Shown: one piece after another, positions 1-8,389 of the stretch
Numbering within the stretch: the first letter of the stretch is position 1
How the letters are laid out: each line of letters opens with the position of its first letter
Source of the DNA: CAZWVR01 sp964637235
GTDB taxonomy: Bacteria > Bacteroidota > Bacteroidia > Bacteroidales > S143-33
Reading direction: 5' to 3'
Assembly: GCA_964637235.1 (NCBI GenBank)
Contig: CAZWVR010000051.1
Span: 1-16,552 of the forward strand
Length of the DNA: 16,552 bases
Translations under genes and position numbers: made by a program
The notes under the pieces: model-generated
What the model was told of the DNA's origin: nothing
Seen by the model: the letters and a program-made list of their open reading frames with translations, nothing else
Databases searched by the model: none

Positions 1-3000
1 TGCCAAATTGATATCATAGTCTTCCAAAAATATGACTTTACCTAAGAACTCCTGTTTTCTGGAAATGGAAACAATATTTTTAATTAAATCTTGACCTGCT
101 TTATCGGCAGGATGTGCTTTGCCTGCGATTACGATTTGTACAGGTTTTTGCGGATTATTTAATATACGAGCGAGGCGATCTAAATCGCTAAAAAGTAGAT
201 AAGCTCTTTTATATGTAGCAAAACGTCTGGCAAAACCCAAAGTTAGAACATCTCCTCTGAATTTATTTTGTATAGCAATTATCTGTTTTGGGTCTTTACG
301 GCGGGAGCGCCAATATTCACTGATGCGGGTATGAATTTTATCAACAAGTTTTTTTCTTAATGAATTTTTTACATTCCAAATTTCTTTATCAGGAATTGCA
401 TATACTTTAAGCCAAATTTCTTTGTCATTAAGTAATTTATGGATCGGGACAGCAAAATACTTATCAAATAGGCGTTTAATTTCAGGGCTCATCCATGTTT
501 GCAAGTGTATTCCATTAGTTACATATCCAATATTTAGCTCTTCTGGGAAGTATCCCTGCCATAGGTCCTTAAATAAATATTTTGAGACTTCGCAATGTTT
601 TTTACTAACAGCATTTATTTCTTGGGCTAAATTAGCTGCTAAAAAGCTCATAGAGAATAATTCATCTTTATCTTGTGGATTTATTTTACCCAAATGCATA
701 AATTCCTCCCAAGTTATTTGGAAACGTTCCGGATAATGTCTAAAATATGTCATCATAAGCTGTTCAGGGAAACGGTCGTGACCTGCCGCCACCGGAGTAT
801 GAGTAGTAAATAAAGAGGAGGCTCTGACTATTTCTAATGCTTCACCAAAAGTAAACTTATATTGCTGCATATACTCTCTAATCCTCTCTAAGCCGATAAA
901 AGCTGTATGCCCTTCATTCATATGATATAAATCCTTATAAATGCCGAGTTTACGAAGGGCTCTAATACCTCCTATGCCAAGTATAAACTCTTGTTTAAGA
1001 CGATTTTCAATATCACCACCATACAATTGATAAGAAATTTCGCGATCTTTATCCTGATTTTTATCAAAATCGGTATCCAAGAGAAAAAGTTTTATTCTAC
1101 CTACTTCTACCTGCCATATTCTAATAAATACAGTTCTACCTGGAAAAGCAACGTGTATGAGTATATCCTCCCCGTTTTCATCTTTTAAGAGTTTTATAGG
1201 CAATTCCGAATAATTTTGTTCTTCTAAAACAACAAGTTGTTCACCTTCCAAAGATAGTTTCTGAGTAAAATAACCGAATTTATATAACAAGCCCACAGCT
1301 ACCATATCTATATTAGAATCACTGGCTTGTTTAAGGTAATCACCTGCTAATACTCCCAAACCACCGGAATATATTTTTAAATAATTAACCAAACCATACT
1401 CCATACTGAAATATGCCACAGAAGGGACATCAGTTCGTGGAGGTGTATTTATGTATTCAACAAATTTATCATATACGCGTTTATATTTTTCAACAAAATC
1501 TGTTTCCTGCGCAACTTGATATAATCGTTTATATGGAACCTCTCTAAGCAATTTAATAGGATTTTTGCCTGTTTTTTCCCATAATTCCGGGGATATATAT
1601 TCAAAAATTTCTTCAGCTTCTGGTGTCCAAGACCACCATAAATTTCTGGAAAGCTCTTCCAAACCTTTTATATTCTCCGGCAAATCTGCCTCTACTGTAA
1701 TTGTTCTCCATACCGGATTATTAGCTTTGGGTTTAATTACTGGCTCATGAATTCTAACTACTGGGAAGTATTTACCTTCAATTCTCTTATTTTTAAGTTC
1801 AATAGCTAAGGAATAAGCATCAAAATAATAAACTACAAGTTTTTTCCATACAGCAGTTTGAGAAAGCAAATGAGCCTGTTCCCTTGCTTTTTGTTGTTGC
1901 TCGGGGGTTCTATATGTACAATAAATTATTTCATCGCTTATAGTCTCTATTGTTTGTAAATAATTATCATCATTGCGTTCTATGACAGAAACACAATCGG
2001 AAATATCAAGGTTTTGTTTTTTTAGCCACAAACCAAAACCAGCTAAATTAGTTGTTATAGTTGGAACATAAAAAGCAATACTTTCCAAAGGTGTATATCC
2101 CCAAGGTTCATAATATGAGGGGAATACTGTTAGATCCATAGCTGCAAGCACATCATAATAATGTTTATTTATAAGTCCGTCGTTGCCATTAAGATATGAA
2201 GGTATAAAAATTATCTTAGCAGGTTGCTCCTCTCTGTTGGTAAAGCCTTTTTCCTTAATAGTTTTTAAGATTAAATCATATTCAGCATGATGGAGATTAT
2301 GTGTTAAAAAAGGTTCAGGCAAAGGACTCAAAGGGACTTCTTCACCATTAAGTCTATTTAACAAATCTTTACGTGGACCATAATTATTGGCAGGCACTAA
2401 TATAAATGCTACAACAGTTTTATGAAATTCCTTTTTTGCATTCAAATTTGCCACTGCACTAATAAAAATATCATATCCTTTATTCCAGAATTCATATCGC
2501 CCACTTGTAGCTATGAACTTTACATCATCTGGTAATTTATAACCAAAAAGATTTTCGGCAATATTTCTAAGTAATTTTCTGCTTTCCAATCTCTTTTTAT
2601 TAAGAATTTCTACCTCTGGGACTATATGCTTCTCAAAACCATTTGGAGTAATTATATTAGGCTTTTTTTTGAGAATAATTTCACATTCCCTTGCTGTAAT
2701 ATCACTAACAGTAGTAAAGACATCGGCTTCTTTTGCTGATATTTTTTCCAACGAATGTTTGGAAGCTACATTAAACTCATGTGCCTTTATATCGCTATCA
2801 ATATACGGTAATTCTTTATAAAGCGGCATCCTATTACCCGCAATGGCACGCCCTACAACAGTAGCATGAGTAGTAAATACCGTTGCTATATATGGAGCAT
2901 GCTCTTTCAAATACATTATCCCTGCTCCTGTAAGCCATTCATGAAATTGAGCAACTATATTATCTCTGGGACTTAAATGATATTTTACAAAATTATCTAT

Positions 3001-3417
3001 TACCATACCCGCCGCATAGCCAAATATAGCCGGCTCTATATAATCCCACTGCCCGTATAAAGAATCTACTCCGAATTTCTCCCATAAATGAGCAAATATT
3101 TCGTTTTTTTTCTGAAATAAAGATGAAAAATCAACAAGAAGCACTACTGGCTCTCCTAAAATTCTCCATCTACCTGTTCTCACCTGTAAACCTGTATCTT
3201 CCGAAAGATATCGTTTCCAGTTTTCATATAAACTTTCATCTTCCTCAAATTCAGGATTTTCCTCAATATCTCTAAGAATATCTGGTCCAATCAATAAATA
3301 GTTATTCTTCATTCTATCAATTACACGATAGGCTTTCGTAGAAACAACCGTGTGAATACCACCTACTTTATTGCAAACTTCCCAGCTAACTTCAAATAAA
3401 AAATCAGGTTTATACAT
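1..3417 (-). CDS. glgP: Glycogen synthase (GT3) - glycogen phosphorylase (GT35) fusion, 3' end cut by window edge
   Basis: Reading from ATG at 3417, 1139 codons stay open to base 1, so the C-terminus is missing. Residues 1 to about 545 resemble eukaryote-type glycogen synthase: an N-terminal FEVSWEVCNKVGGIHTVVST, which binds the sugar nucleotide in this family, and FPSYYEPWGYTPLES with the catalytic Glu pair E437 and E445. From about residue 570 it becomes an alpha-glucan phosphorylase: LSRNLWWSW near 580, SMEYG...YSGGLGVLAGDYLK at about 668-695, HMNEGHTAF near 829 and GFARRFATYKRA near 1060. The PLP-lysine region of the phosphorylase would lie in the missing part, perhaps 250-300 residues by comparison with fused Bacteroidota proteins of about 1400 residues. 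Known for the families: GT3 extends glycogen from UDP-glucose, GT35 releases glucose 1-phosphate. It starts 3 bases after the stop of the upstream gene, so the two are probably co-transcribed and translationally coupled. Cytoplasmic; no signal peptide seen. Confidence 0.93.
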   Translation of the reverse strand, partial: MYKPDFLFEVSWEVCNKVGGIHTVVSTKAYRVIDRMKNNYLLIGPDILRDIEENPEFEEDESLYENWKRYLSEDTGLQVRTGRWRILGEPVVLLVDFSSLFQKKNEIFAHLWEKFGVDSLYGQWDYIEPAIFGYAAGMVIDNFVKYHLSPRDNIVAQFHEWLTGAGIMYLKEHAPYIATVFTTHATVVGRAIAGNRMPLYKELPYIDSDIKAHEFNVASKHSLEKISAKEADVFTTVSDITARECEIILKKKPNIITPNGFEKHIVPEVEILNKKRLESRKLLRNIAENLFGYKLPDDVKFIATSGRYEFWNKGYDIFISAVANLNAKKEFHKTVVAFILVPANNYGPRKDLLNRLNGEEVPLSPLPEPFLTHNLHHAEYDLILKTIKEKGFTNREEQPAKIIFIPSYLNGNDGLINKHYYDVLAAMDLTVFPSYYEPWGYTPLESIAFYVPTITTNLAGFGLWLKKQNLDISDCVSVIERNDDNYLQTIETISDEIIYCTYRTPEQQQKAREQAHLLSQTAVWKKLVVYYFDAYSLAIELKNKRIEGKYFPVVRIHEPVIKPKANNPVWRTITVEADLPENIKGLEELSRNLWWSWTPEAEEIFEYISPELWEKTGKNPIKLLREVPYKRLYQVAQETDFVEKYKRVYDKFVEYINTPPRTDVPSVAYFSMEYGLVNYLKIYSGGLGVLAGDYLKQASDSNIDMVAVGLLYKFGYFTQKLSLEGEQLVVLEEQNYSELPIKLLKDENGEDILIHVAFPGRTVFIRIWQVEVGRIKLFLLDTDFDKNQDKDREISYQLYGGDIENRLKQEFILGIGGIRALRKLGIYKDLYHMNEGHTAFIGLERIREYMQQYKFTFGEALEIVRASSLFTTHTPVAAGHDRFPEQLMMTYFRHYPERFQITWEEFMHLGKINPQDKDELFSMSFLAANLAQEINAVSKKHCEVSKYLFKDLWQGYFPEELNIGYVTNGIHLQTWMSPEIKRLFDKYFAVPIHKLLNDKEIWLKVYAIPDKEIWNVKNSLRKKLVDKIHTRISEYWRSRRKDPKQIIAIQNKFRGDVLTLGFARRFATYKRAYLLFSDLDRLARILNNPQKPVQIVIAGKAHPADKAGQDLIKNIVSISRKQEFLGKVIFLEDYDINLA

Positions 3418-3420
3418 GTT

Positions 3421-4233
3421 TCAATCTTTTTTTATTGTATATTGATTAAAAGCAATTTGATTAAGAACTTCCAACAACTTTGGAGCAAGATGTTCCATAT
3501 AACGTGCCTGTTTATATCCTTTCACAGGGACAATGCCATCTACCTCATTAACCAATACTATTTCCTGAGCTTCAAGGATGTCTTGCTCTGTTATGTCCTT
3601 GTATATCAAATTATAATTATCTTTAATCCATTCAAGAAGCTTCTCAGTAATAACTCTACGAACCCTTAAAGGAGACTTTGAAAATAATATATCATCCTCA
3701 TTTTTTATAATCAAAAAATTTGAAAAATAAGCATCTACAATGTTGCCCTTTGCATCTTTTATAAAAAAATCATAGAACTTATTCGTATCCAAATAAGAAG
3801 CAAGCCACGGATCTTGAACTACATCTGCCCATGGACTAAGACATTTATAATAACTATAAACTTCTCCAACAAAAACTCTTGCATGAGTTTCAAAAAAAAG
3901 CTCCTTCCTCTTTTCAAGAGATATTATAGAAATAGTCTGATTATCCTGATATTTAAAAAACACATTGACTATAATCCCCTTATAATATTTATTTTTTCGC
4001 GCTAACCACTGAATACCTCTATGAAAATTTTCTAAGGTAAATTTCTCCGGAATAGGAATATTTATTTTTTTTAACGCACTTTTAATAAACAAATAATAAT
4101 CATCTATAAAAGGTAGGTGATGTTGAACCGCAAAAAAACGGAAAAAAAAAGATCTAAAATAATTGTCCGTTGTAATTTTTACTTGATCAGAATGCTCTCG
4201 TAAAAAGTTATATAAAAAAATTCCCTTAGACAT
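3421..4233 (-). CDS. Divergent PLP-dependent class IV aminotransferase / aminodeoxychorismate lyase-like protein
   Basis: The protein has 270 residues from the ATG at 4233. A longer frame starting at TTG 4248 is unlikely because that TTG lies inside a TAnnTTTG promoter box. The fold type IV aminotransferase pattern is visible but weak: an N-terminal segment ending in HHLPFIDDYYLFIKSALKKI, a lysine (K152) in TNKFYDFF at the place of the PLP lysine, then GNIVDAYFSNFLI, which replaces the usual G-x-x-x-E-x-x-x-x-N-(I/L)-F with Asp for Glu, then ITEKLLEWIK and EAQEIVLVNEVDGIVPVKGY, matching the family's late A-x-E-x-F-x-T-N...G-I-x-P-V segment. In this family the enzymes make 4-aminobenzoate or transaminate branched-chain or D-amino acids; the actual substrate cannot be told. 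It sits first in a two-gene unit with the glycogen gene, which is not a usual partner. It could be an inactive relative. Confidence 0.65.
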   Translation of the reverse strand: MSKGIFLYNFLREHSDQVKITTDNYFRSFFFRFFAVQHHLPFIDDYYLFIKSALKKINIPIPEKFTLENFHRGIQWLARKNKYYKGIIVNVFFKYQDNQTISIISLEKRKELFFETHARVFVGEVYSYYKCLSPWADVVQDPWLASYLDTNKFYDFFIKDAKGNIVDAYFSNFLIIKNEDDILFSKSPLRVRRVITEKLLEWIKDNYNLIYKDITEQDILEAQEIVLVNEVDGIVPVKGYKQARYMEHLAPKLLEVLNQIAFNQYTIKKD

Positions 4234-4245
4234 AAATAGTTTTTG

Positions 4246-4253
4246 CAAAAGTA
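4246..4253 (-). promoter_or_regulatory. -7 promoter box TACTTTTG for the glycogen unit
   Basis: On the minus strand TACTTTTG matches the Bacteroidota -7 consensus TAnnTTTG exactly. A TTTG lies 15 bases upstream (4269-4272), closer than the usual 19-21, so the -33 element is uncertain. The box ends 12 bases before the ATG at 4233, which implies a leader of only about 6 bases. Confidence 0.55.
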
Positions 4254-4317
4254 TAAAAAAAAATCCTTCAAAGTAAAAGTTTCAATAGTGTTTTTTTTAT
4301 AAAAATAATTTTTGCAC

Positions 4318-4325
4318 TAAATTTG
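4318..4325 (+). promoter_or_regulatory. Candidate -7 promoter box TAAATTTG for the cyclase-meaB-murA unit
   Basis: TAAATTTG fits TAnnTTTG and faces the cyclase gene, about 128 bases ahead of its ATG. No TTTG stands at the proper distance upstream. The rest of the 4254-4453 gap is AT-rich and shows no hairpin or Shine-Dalgarno. A chance match is possible in such AT-rich DNA. Confidence 0.4.
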
Positions 4326-4453
4326 TAAAAAATAATTACGAATTGTTCTATGAATAAAAGTCTAAAAACAGTTTATGATATATAATCTGCCACAATATAC
4401 TAAAAAACAAAAACTTTCGTAAAACACCAATCATTAAATCTAAAAAAAAATAT

Positions 4454-6049
4454 ATGCAAAAAACTATCTTAATAGCTGACGACGAAAAAATTACTATACA
4501 TCTGATTGAAAAATATCTAAAAACAGAAAAAGGAAGCTATGAATTTAATATTATCAAAGCCTTTGATGGAAAGCAAACAGTAGATAGTGCAATAGCATTC
4601 AAACCCGATATTATACTTCTTGATTGGAATATGCCTCTGATACCAAGCCTTGAAGTCATAAAAAAAATAAAAGAAAATAAAAAGACACATAATATCCCAA
4701 TTATCGTAGAAATAACCTCAAATGTATCTGCTAACGAAATAAAAAAAGCTTTTGAACTCGGAGCAGTTGATTTTATAAAAAAACCTATAAACAAAATAGA
4801 ACTATTCGCACGTATCAATGCCGCCTTGAAACTTAGCGACGCCATCAGAATGACTGAATACCAAAAGGAAAGAATAGACTCCCATATCGAGGAACTAAAT
4901 AAATTATCTTTAATTATAAAACAAACAGATAACGCTGTAATCATCTTTTCCGCAGAAGGTGATATCGAATGGGCTAATGAAGGCTTCCGTAGAATGTACG
5001 GTTTAACTATACAAGAGTTCACCGCAAAATACGGCTCAAATCTATTTGAACTAAATATCCCTGATTTAAAAATACAAAATAAATTTAAAGAAACTCTGGA
5101 AAAAAAACGTTCATTAACATTTACATCTCACATAATAAATTTCGGCGCTATTAAAGAAAAATGGATACAAACAACCTTAACTCCCATTTTCGAAGGTAAA
5201 CAAATACAAAAAATAGTAGCAATAGAAACAGATATCACTAAGCAGAAACAAATAGAAATGGATCTGCGAAAATTGACTGAACAACTTAAAAAAACTAATG
5301 AAGAGCTTATCAGACAAAAAGAACTTATTCAAGAAGAAAGAAAAAAAACAGAAACACTACTGGAAAATATCTTGCCACATCATATAGCCTCACAGCTGAA
5401 AACGCTCGGCTATGCAAAACCAAGAAACTATAAACGAGCTACTGTTATGTTCACAGACTTCAAAGGTTTTACCAAATCTTGTGAACATCTTACACCTGAC
5501 CAGATAGTTGACGCATTACATAGTTTCTTCTCCGTATTTGACGAAATAGTCGTAAAACACTACGTAGAAAAAATAAAAACTATCGGAGACGCATATATGT
5601 GCGTAGGAGGAGTACCTCTAAGAAATCGTAGTAATCCTTTTGATGTGACTCTGGCAGGACTACAAATACAACATTTTATGAACAATCTTGACAAATTTGA
5701 TCCAGAAAAAAAATTACCCCGCTGGAAACTAAGAGTAGGCATCCATACGGGACCATTAGTAGCCGGTGTTGTAGGAAAAATAAAATTCGCCTATGACGTA
5801 TGGGGAGATACTGTCAACATCGCTAAACGTATGGAATCTGCCGACGAAGTAGGTAGAGTTAATATCTCCGGTGCCACATATAAATACATAAAAGAATACT
5901 TCGACTGCGAATACCGCGGAAAAATCGAAATCAAAAACCGTGGAAAAATCGATATGTATTTTGTCAATGGTATTAAAGAAGAATACGCAGAAGACGAAGC
6001 CAGAACTATCCCAAACGAAAAATTCCGTAAAATATTAAACAGCCTCTAA
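4454..6049 (+). CDS. Response regulator receiver - PAS - class III nucleotide cyclase, probable adenylate cyclase
   Basis: A 531-residue soluble signalling protein. Residues 1-125 form a receiver domain with acidic pocket D9-D10, phospho-acceptor D57 in LLDWNMP, T88 and K109. Residues about 148-268 form a PAS domain ending in the typical IETDITKQKQIE. Residues about 268-310 are a charged coiled-coil linker leading to LLENILPHHIASQLK, common just before cyclase domains. The catalytic domain follows: metal-binding D335 (FTDFKGFT) and D379 (GDAYM), 44 residues apart as in the family, and N455 and R459 for catalysis. K375 and D448 are the pair that selects ATP over GTP, so cAMP is the expected product (inference). 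No membrane segment. The receiver suggests control by a histidine kinase encoded elsewhere. The stop is one base before the meaB start, so the genes form one transcript. No Shine-Dalgarno. Confidence 0.93.
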   Translation: MQKTILIADDEKITIHLIEKYLKTEKGSYEFNIIKAFDGKQTVDSAIAFKPDIILLDWNMPLIPSLEVIKKIKENKKTHNIPIIVEITSNVSANEIKKAFELGAVDFIKKPINKIELFARINAALKLSDAIRMTEYQKERIDSHIEELNKLSLIIKQTDNAVIIFSAEGDIEWANEGFRRMYGLTIQEFTAKYGSNLFELNIPDLKIQNKFKETLEKKRSLTFTSHIINFGAIKEKWIQTTLTPIFEGKQIQKIVAIETDITKQKQIEMDLRKLTEQLKKTNEELIRQKELIQEERKKTETLLENILPHHIASQLKTLGYAKPRNYKRATVMFTDFKGFTKSCEHLTPDQIVDALHSFFSVFDEIVVKHYVEKIKTIGDAYMCVGGVPLRNRSNPFDVTLAGLQIQHFMNNLDKFDPEKKLPRWKLRVGIHTGPLVAGVVGKIKFAYDVWGDTVNIAKRMESADEVGRVNISGATYKYIKEYFDCEYRGKIEIKNRGKIDMYFVNGIKEEYAEDEARTIPNEKFRKILNSL

Positions 6050-6050
6050 A

Positions 6051-7079
6051 ATGACCAATAACATAAATCCCAGACTTAATAAACTTATATCCCCTGTTTC
6101 GCCACAAAAATACACAATAGACCAATTAGTTGACGGAATACTCAACGGTGAAAGACTTAAACTTAGCAAAGCTATCACACTCATTGAAAGCTCTCTGGAA
6201 ACAGACCGACTAAAAGCCGATAAAATAATTGAAAAAATTTTACCCTACACAGGTAAATCATATAGAATTGCAATTAGTGGAGTGCCAGGTGTAGGCAAAA
6301 GCACATTCATAAATACTTTCGGAAAATTCCTATTGAATAAAGGCTATAAAATAGCAATTCTCGCAATAGATCCCAGCAGTGAACTATCAAAAGGAAGTAT
6401 ACTCGGAGATAAATATAGAATGCCAGATTTATCCGGACATAAAAATGTATTTATACGCCCTTCCCCTAACTCAGGAATACCCGGTGGAGTGGCTGCTAAA
6501 ACAAGAGAAACTATTCTACTATGCGAAGCCGCCGGATTTAATATAATCATCGTTGAAACAGTAGGAGTTGGGCAAAGTGAAACCGCTGCCGCCTCTATGA
6601 CCGATCTATTCCTTCTGTTAATGGCTTCCGGAACAGGAGATCAACTACAAGGTATCAAAAGAGGTATTATGGAAGTCGCCGATATCCTAATATTCACTAA
6701 ATACGACGGAATAAATAAAAAAAGAATCGACTATGAAATAAAACAATTTGAAAATATCCTAAATTTACTTCCTCAAAAAAACTCCGGATGGAAACCCATC
6801 GTAACTGCTGTTTCTGCAATAGAAAACTTCGGAATCGAAAAATTATGGAAATATATAACAGATTACTTCTCGCTAATTAAAAATAATGGTTTTTTTATAA
6901 AAAATCGCCAATTGCAACGTATTAAATGGTTCTACGAAATAATTGACTTCCTTGTTAAGGATAAATTGAAACGTCATCTAAAAAATGAACTTAAACATAT
7001 TGAAAATCAAATATTTAACAATAAAATCTATCCATATAAAGCTGCATATAATCTATTAAACAAAATTTTAAAATTCTAA
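6051..7079 (+). CDS. meaB: MeaB/ArgK-type P-loop GTPase (methylmalonyl-CoA mutase chaperone family)
   Basis: The 342-residue protein carries the G3E-type GTPase signatures of MeaB: P-loop GVPGVGKST at 77-85, AIDPSS followed by SKGSILGDKYRM, the switch segment VETVGVGQSE at 168-177, and TKYDG at 216-220 in place of the usual NKxDG base-recognition motif. Family members load, protect or eject the B12 cofactor of methylmalonyl-CoA mutase or related acyl-CoA mutases. No mutase gene is in this window, so the partner must be elsewhere. Spacing is one base from the cyclase stop and two bases to murA. Alternative family names (LAO/AO transport ATPase, ArgK) refer to the same fold. The C-terminal ~70 residues are Lys-rich and less conserved, probably the dimerisation tail. 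Confidence 0.9.
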   Translation: MTNNINPRLNKLISPVSPQKYTIDQLVDGILNGERLKLSKAITLIESSLETDRLKADKIIEKILPYTGKSYRIAISGVPGVGKSTFINTFGKFLLNKGYKIAILAIDPSSELSKGSILGDKYRMPDLSGHKNVFIRPSPNSGIPGGVAAKTRETILLCEAAGFNIIIVETVGVGQSETAAASMTDLFLLLMASGTGDQLQGIKRGIMEVADILIFTKYDGINKKRIDYEIKQFENILNLLPQKNSGWKPIVTAVSAIENFGIEKLWKYITDYFSLIKNNGFFIKNRQLQRIKWFYEIIDFLVKDKLKRHLKNELKHIENQIFNNKIYPYKAAYNLLNKILKF

Positions 7080-7081
7080 CA

Positions 7082-8389
7082 ATGGCTTCTTTTAAAATCA
7101 TAGGAGGCTTACCTCTGAAAGGAGAAATAATAGCACAAGGTGCAAAAAATGAGGCACTTCAAGTAATATGTGCTACTCTACTTACAGATCAAGAAGTTAT
7201 TATACGAAATATCCCAGAAATAGCCGACATCCTAAATCTAATAAAAATACTAAAATTTCTGGGCGTACAAGTAAAAAAAATAGAAAAAGGTACATACTCT
7301 TTCCAAGCTAAAAATATAAAAATTGACTACTTAAAAAAGCCAGAATTCCGCGAACACACCCGAAAATTAAGAGGCTCTGTTATGCTAATGGGTCCATTAT
7401 TAGCAAGATATGGTGAAGTATTTTTACCAACACCGGGTGGAGATAAAATAGGACGTAGACGCCTCGACACTCATTTTAATGCTCTGGAAAAATTAGGCGT
7501 GAAAATAACCTACGATTTCAAAAACGCTTGCTTTACGCTAAAAACAAAAACTCTAAAAGGTAATTACATATTATTGGACGAAGCCTCTGTCACTGGAACA
7601 GCAAATATTATGATGGCTGCTGCTATGGCAAAAGGTACTACTACCATATATAATGCCGCCTGTGAACCATATAACCAACAACTTGCAAAAATGCTCGTGA
7701 AAATGGGCGCAAAAATCGACGGAATAGGCTCAAATCTACTAACAATACAAGGAACAGACAAATTAAATGGCTGCGAACATACTCTCCTACCAGATATGAT
7801 AGAAGTAGGCAGTTTTATCGGTTTAGCTGCCGCTACTCAATCAGATATAACTATAAAAAACGCAGGCGTAAAATACCTCGGAATTATTCCTCAAACTTTT
7901 GAAAAACTCGGTATTAAAATGAACATCTATAACGACGATATTCATATCCCAAAACAAGAATTATACGAAATCTCTACCTTTATGGACGGCTCCATATTAA
8001 CTATATCCGATGCCCCTTGGCCAGGACTAAGCCCTGACCTCCTAAGTATAATATTGGTAGTCTCAACCTTAGCAAAAGGAAGTATTCTAATTCACCAAAA
8101 AATGTTTGAAAGTAGATTGTTCTTCGTAGATAAACTTATTGATATGGGTGCAAAAATAATACTCTGCGACCCTCATAGAGCTGTTGTAATCGGAAACGAA
8201 CGTAAATACAAACTTAGGGCAGCTAATATGACTTCCCCAGACATACGAGCAGGAGTAGCTCTCCTTATAGCTGCATTAACTGCTGATGGCATTAGTATCA
8301 TACACAATATTGAACAAATAGATAGAGGTTATTATAAAATTGAACAACGTTTAAATGCATTAGGAGCCAACATCACCAGAATCCCTTAA
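7082..8389 (+). CDS. murA: UDP-N-acetylglucosamine 1-carboxyvinyltransferase (MurA), Cys-to-Asp type
   Basis: A full-length MurA of 435 residues; it transfers enolpyruvate from PEP to UDP-GlcNAc, the first committed step of peptidoglycan synthesis, in the cytoplasm. K22-N23 stand at the canonical positions. The segment RGSVMLMGPLLARYG is followed by the active-site loop PGGDKIGRRRLDTH, where D121 takes the place of the catalytic Cys115 of Escherichia coli. Cys-to-Asp enzymes are active but not alkylated by fosfomycin. DAPWPGLSPDLLS holds the catalytic Asp region, and GVALLIAALTADG and IDRGYYKIEQRL near the end are typical. It is third in the cyclase-meaB unit, two bases after meaB. Its last 30 bases overlap the end of the convergent gene at 8360. 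Confidence 0.96.
   Translation: MASFKIIGGLPLKGEIIAQGAKNEALQVICATLLTDQEVIIRNIPEIADILNLIKILKFLGVQVKKIEKGTYSFQAKNIKIDYLKKPEFREHTRKLRGSVMLMGPLLARYGEVFLPTPGGDKIGRRRLDTHFNALEKLGVKITYDFKNACFTLKTKTLKGNYILLDEASVTGTANIMMAAAMAKGTTTIYNAACEPYNQQLAKMLVKMGAKIDGIGSNLLTIQGTDKLNGCEHTLLPDMIEVGSFIGLAAATQSDITIKNAGVKYLGIIPQTFEKLGIKMNIYNDDIHIPKQELYEISTFMDGSILTISDAPWPGLSPDLLSIILVVSTLAKGSILIHQKMFESRLFFVDKLIDMGAKIILCDPHRAVVIGNERKYKLRAANMTSPDIRAGVALLIAALTADGISIIHNIEQIDRGYYKIEQRLNALGANITRIP

Noticed and set aside
422..1750. Three plus-strand open frames of 61-104 codons in the first 1.8 kb
   Set aside because: They lie opposite the glycogen synthase-phosphorylase gene, whose conserved motifs run through the same bases on the minus strand.
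4537..5022. A 161-codon open frame antisense to the cyclase gene
   Set aside because: It is fully inside a strong receiver-PAS gene, has no promoter or recognisable domain, and is explained by codon bias on the other strand.
6051..7079. MeaB gene as part of a methylmalonyl-CoA mutase operon
   Set aside because: No mutA, mutB, epimerase or carboxylase gene is within the window; the neighbours are a cyclase and murA.
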